Shown here: positions 15,669-15,693 of the stretch, piece after piece
How the letters are laid out: every line of letters begins with the position of its first letter
Numbering within the stretch: the stretch's first letter is position 1
Origin: Verrucomicrobiota bacterium
Lineage (GTDB): Bacteria > Verrucomicrobiota > Verrucomicrobiia > Opitutales > Opitutaceae
Length of the DNA: 15,693 nucleotides
Reading direction: 5' to 3'
Assembly (NCBI GenBank): GCA_023446735.1
Contig: JAEXPQ010000082.1
Span: forward strand, 1 to 15,693
The notes under the pieces: generated by a model
Told to the model about the DNA's origin: nothing
The model's input: the letters and a program-made list of their open reading frames with translations, nothing else
Databases searched by the model: none
Translations under genes and position numbers: made by a program

Positions 15669-15693
15669 TCAGTCGACCTCCTCGACGATGGCG
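15669..15693 (-). CDS. Last codons of an upstream gene (partial)
   Basis: The frame that ends in TGA at 15671-15669 reads AIVEEVD before the window edge. It is kept because the tight junction with the small-subunit gene and the Shine-Dalgarno site inside it suggest a true operon junction. A biotin-carrier or other carboxylase subunit would fit the context, but seven residues cannot prove it. Confidence 0.4.
15676..15682 (-). promoter_or_regulatory. Shine-Dalgarno site of the small-subunit gene
   Basis: AGGAGGT lies 8 nt before the ATG at 15667, within the last codons of the upstream gene. It is the only strong ribosome-binding site I find before any start in the window, and it supports the chosen start. 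Confidence 0.65.

Overview
The window looks like a chromosomal segment from a GC-rich Verrucomicrobiota bacterium, most likely close to Opitutaceae. This is inferred from sequence features, not from any database match. The supporting features are: secreted proteins with a C-terminal 'RRYLLQxSTDLxxW' module; beta-helix proteins opening with a 'MKTLDQxEPRTP'-type segment; a PEP-CTERM-like tail; clusters of 7-bp tandem repeats between genes; and near absence of Shine-Dalgarno sites. I see no phage, transposon, CRISPR, tRNA or rRNA.

Left part (1-5745, plus strand) encodes exported proteins. It holds the end of a protein with a PEP-CTERM-like anchor, a GW-repeat protein with calcium-binding-type motifs (394-1260), two tandem paralogous cysteine-ladder beta-helix proteins (1538-2872 and 3021-4544), and a DUF4412-like secreted protein with a Pro/Met/Gly-rich middle (4705-5745). 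The spacers here, and one stretch inside the last gene, carry short arrays of heptanucleotide repeats of at least three sequence types.

Middle part (5927-8341, minus strand) is a compact three-gene unit read right to left: an outer-membrane beta-barrel-like protein, an ECF sigma factor and an RskA-like anti-sigma factor. Each start overlaps the preceding stop, so they are probably translationally coupled. An intrinsic terminator at 8404-8427 separates this unit from the gene to its right.

Right part (8429-15693, minus strand) is metabolic and tightly packed. Read right to left it holds: the last codons of an unknown gene; an 86-aa protein resembling the small subunit of biotin-dependent decarboxylases; a 642-aa DUF4914-like protein with PEP-carboxykinase-like motifs; a protein-kinase-like protein 9 nt downstream; pyruvate phosphate dikinase with a histone-H1-like basic tail; PurE; and a beta-carbonic anhydrase. 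Most of these families handle PEP, pyruvate, CO2 or bicarbonate. The PEPCK-like and kinase-like pair beside PPDK is the best candidate for an undescribed system. The heptamer arrays are the best candidate for unexplained DNA structure.
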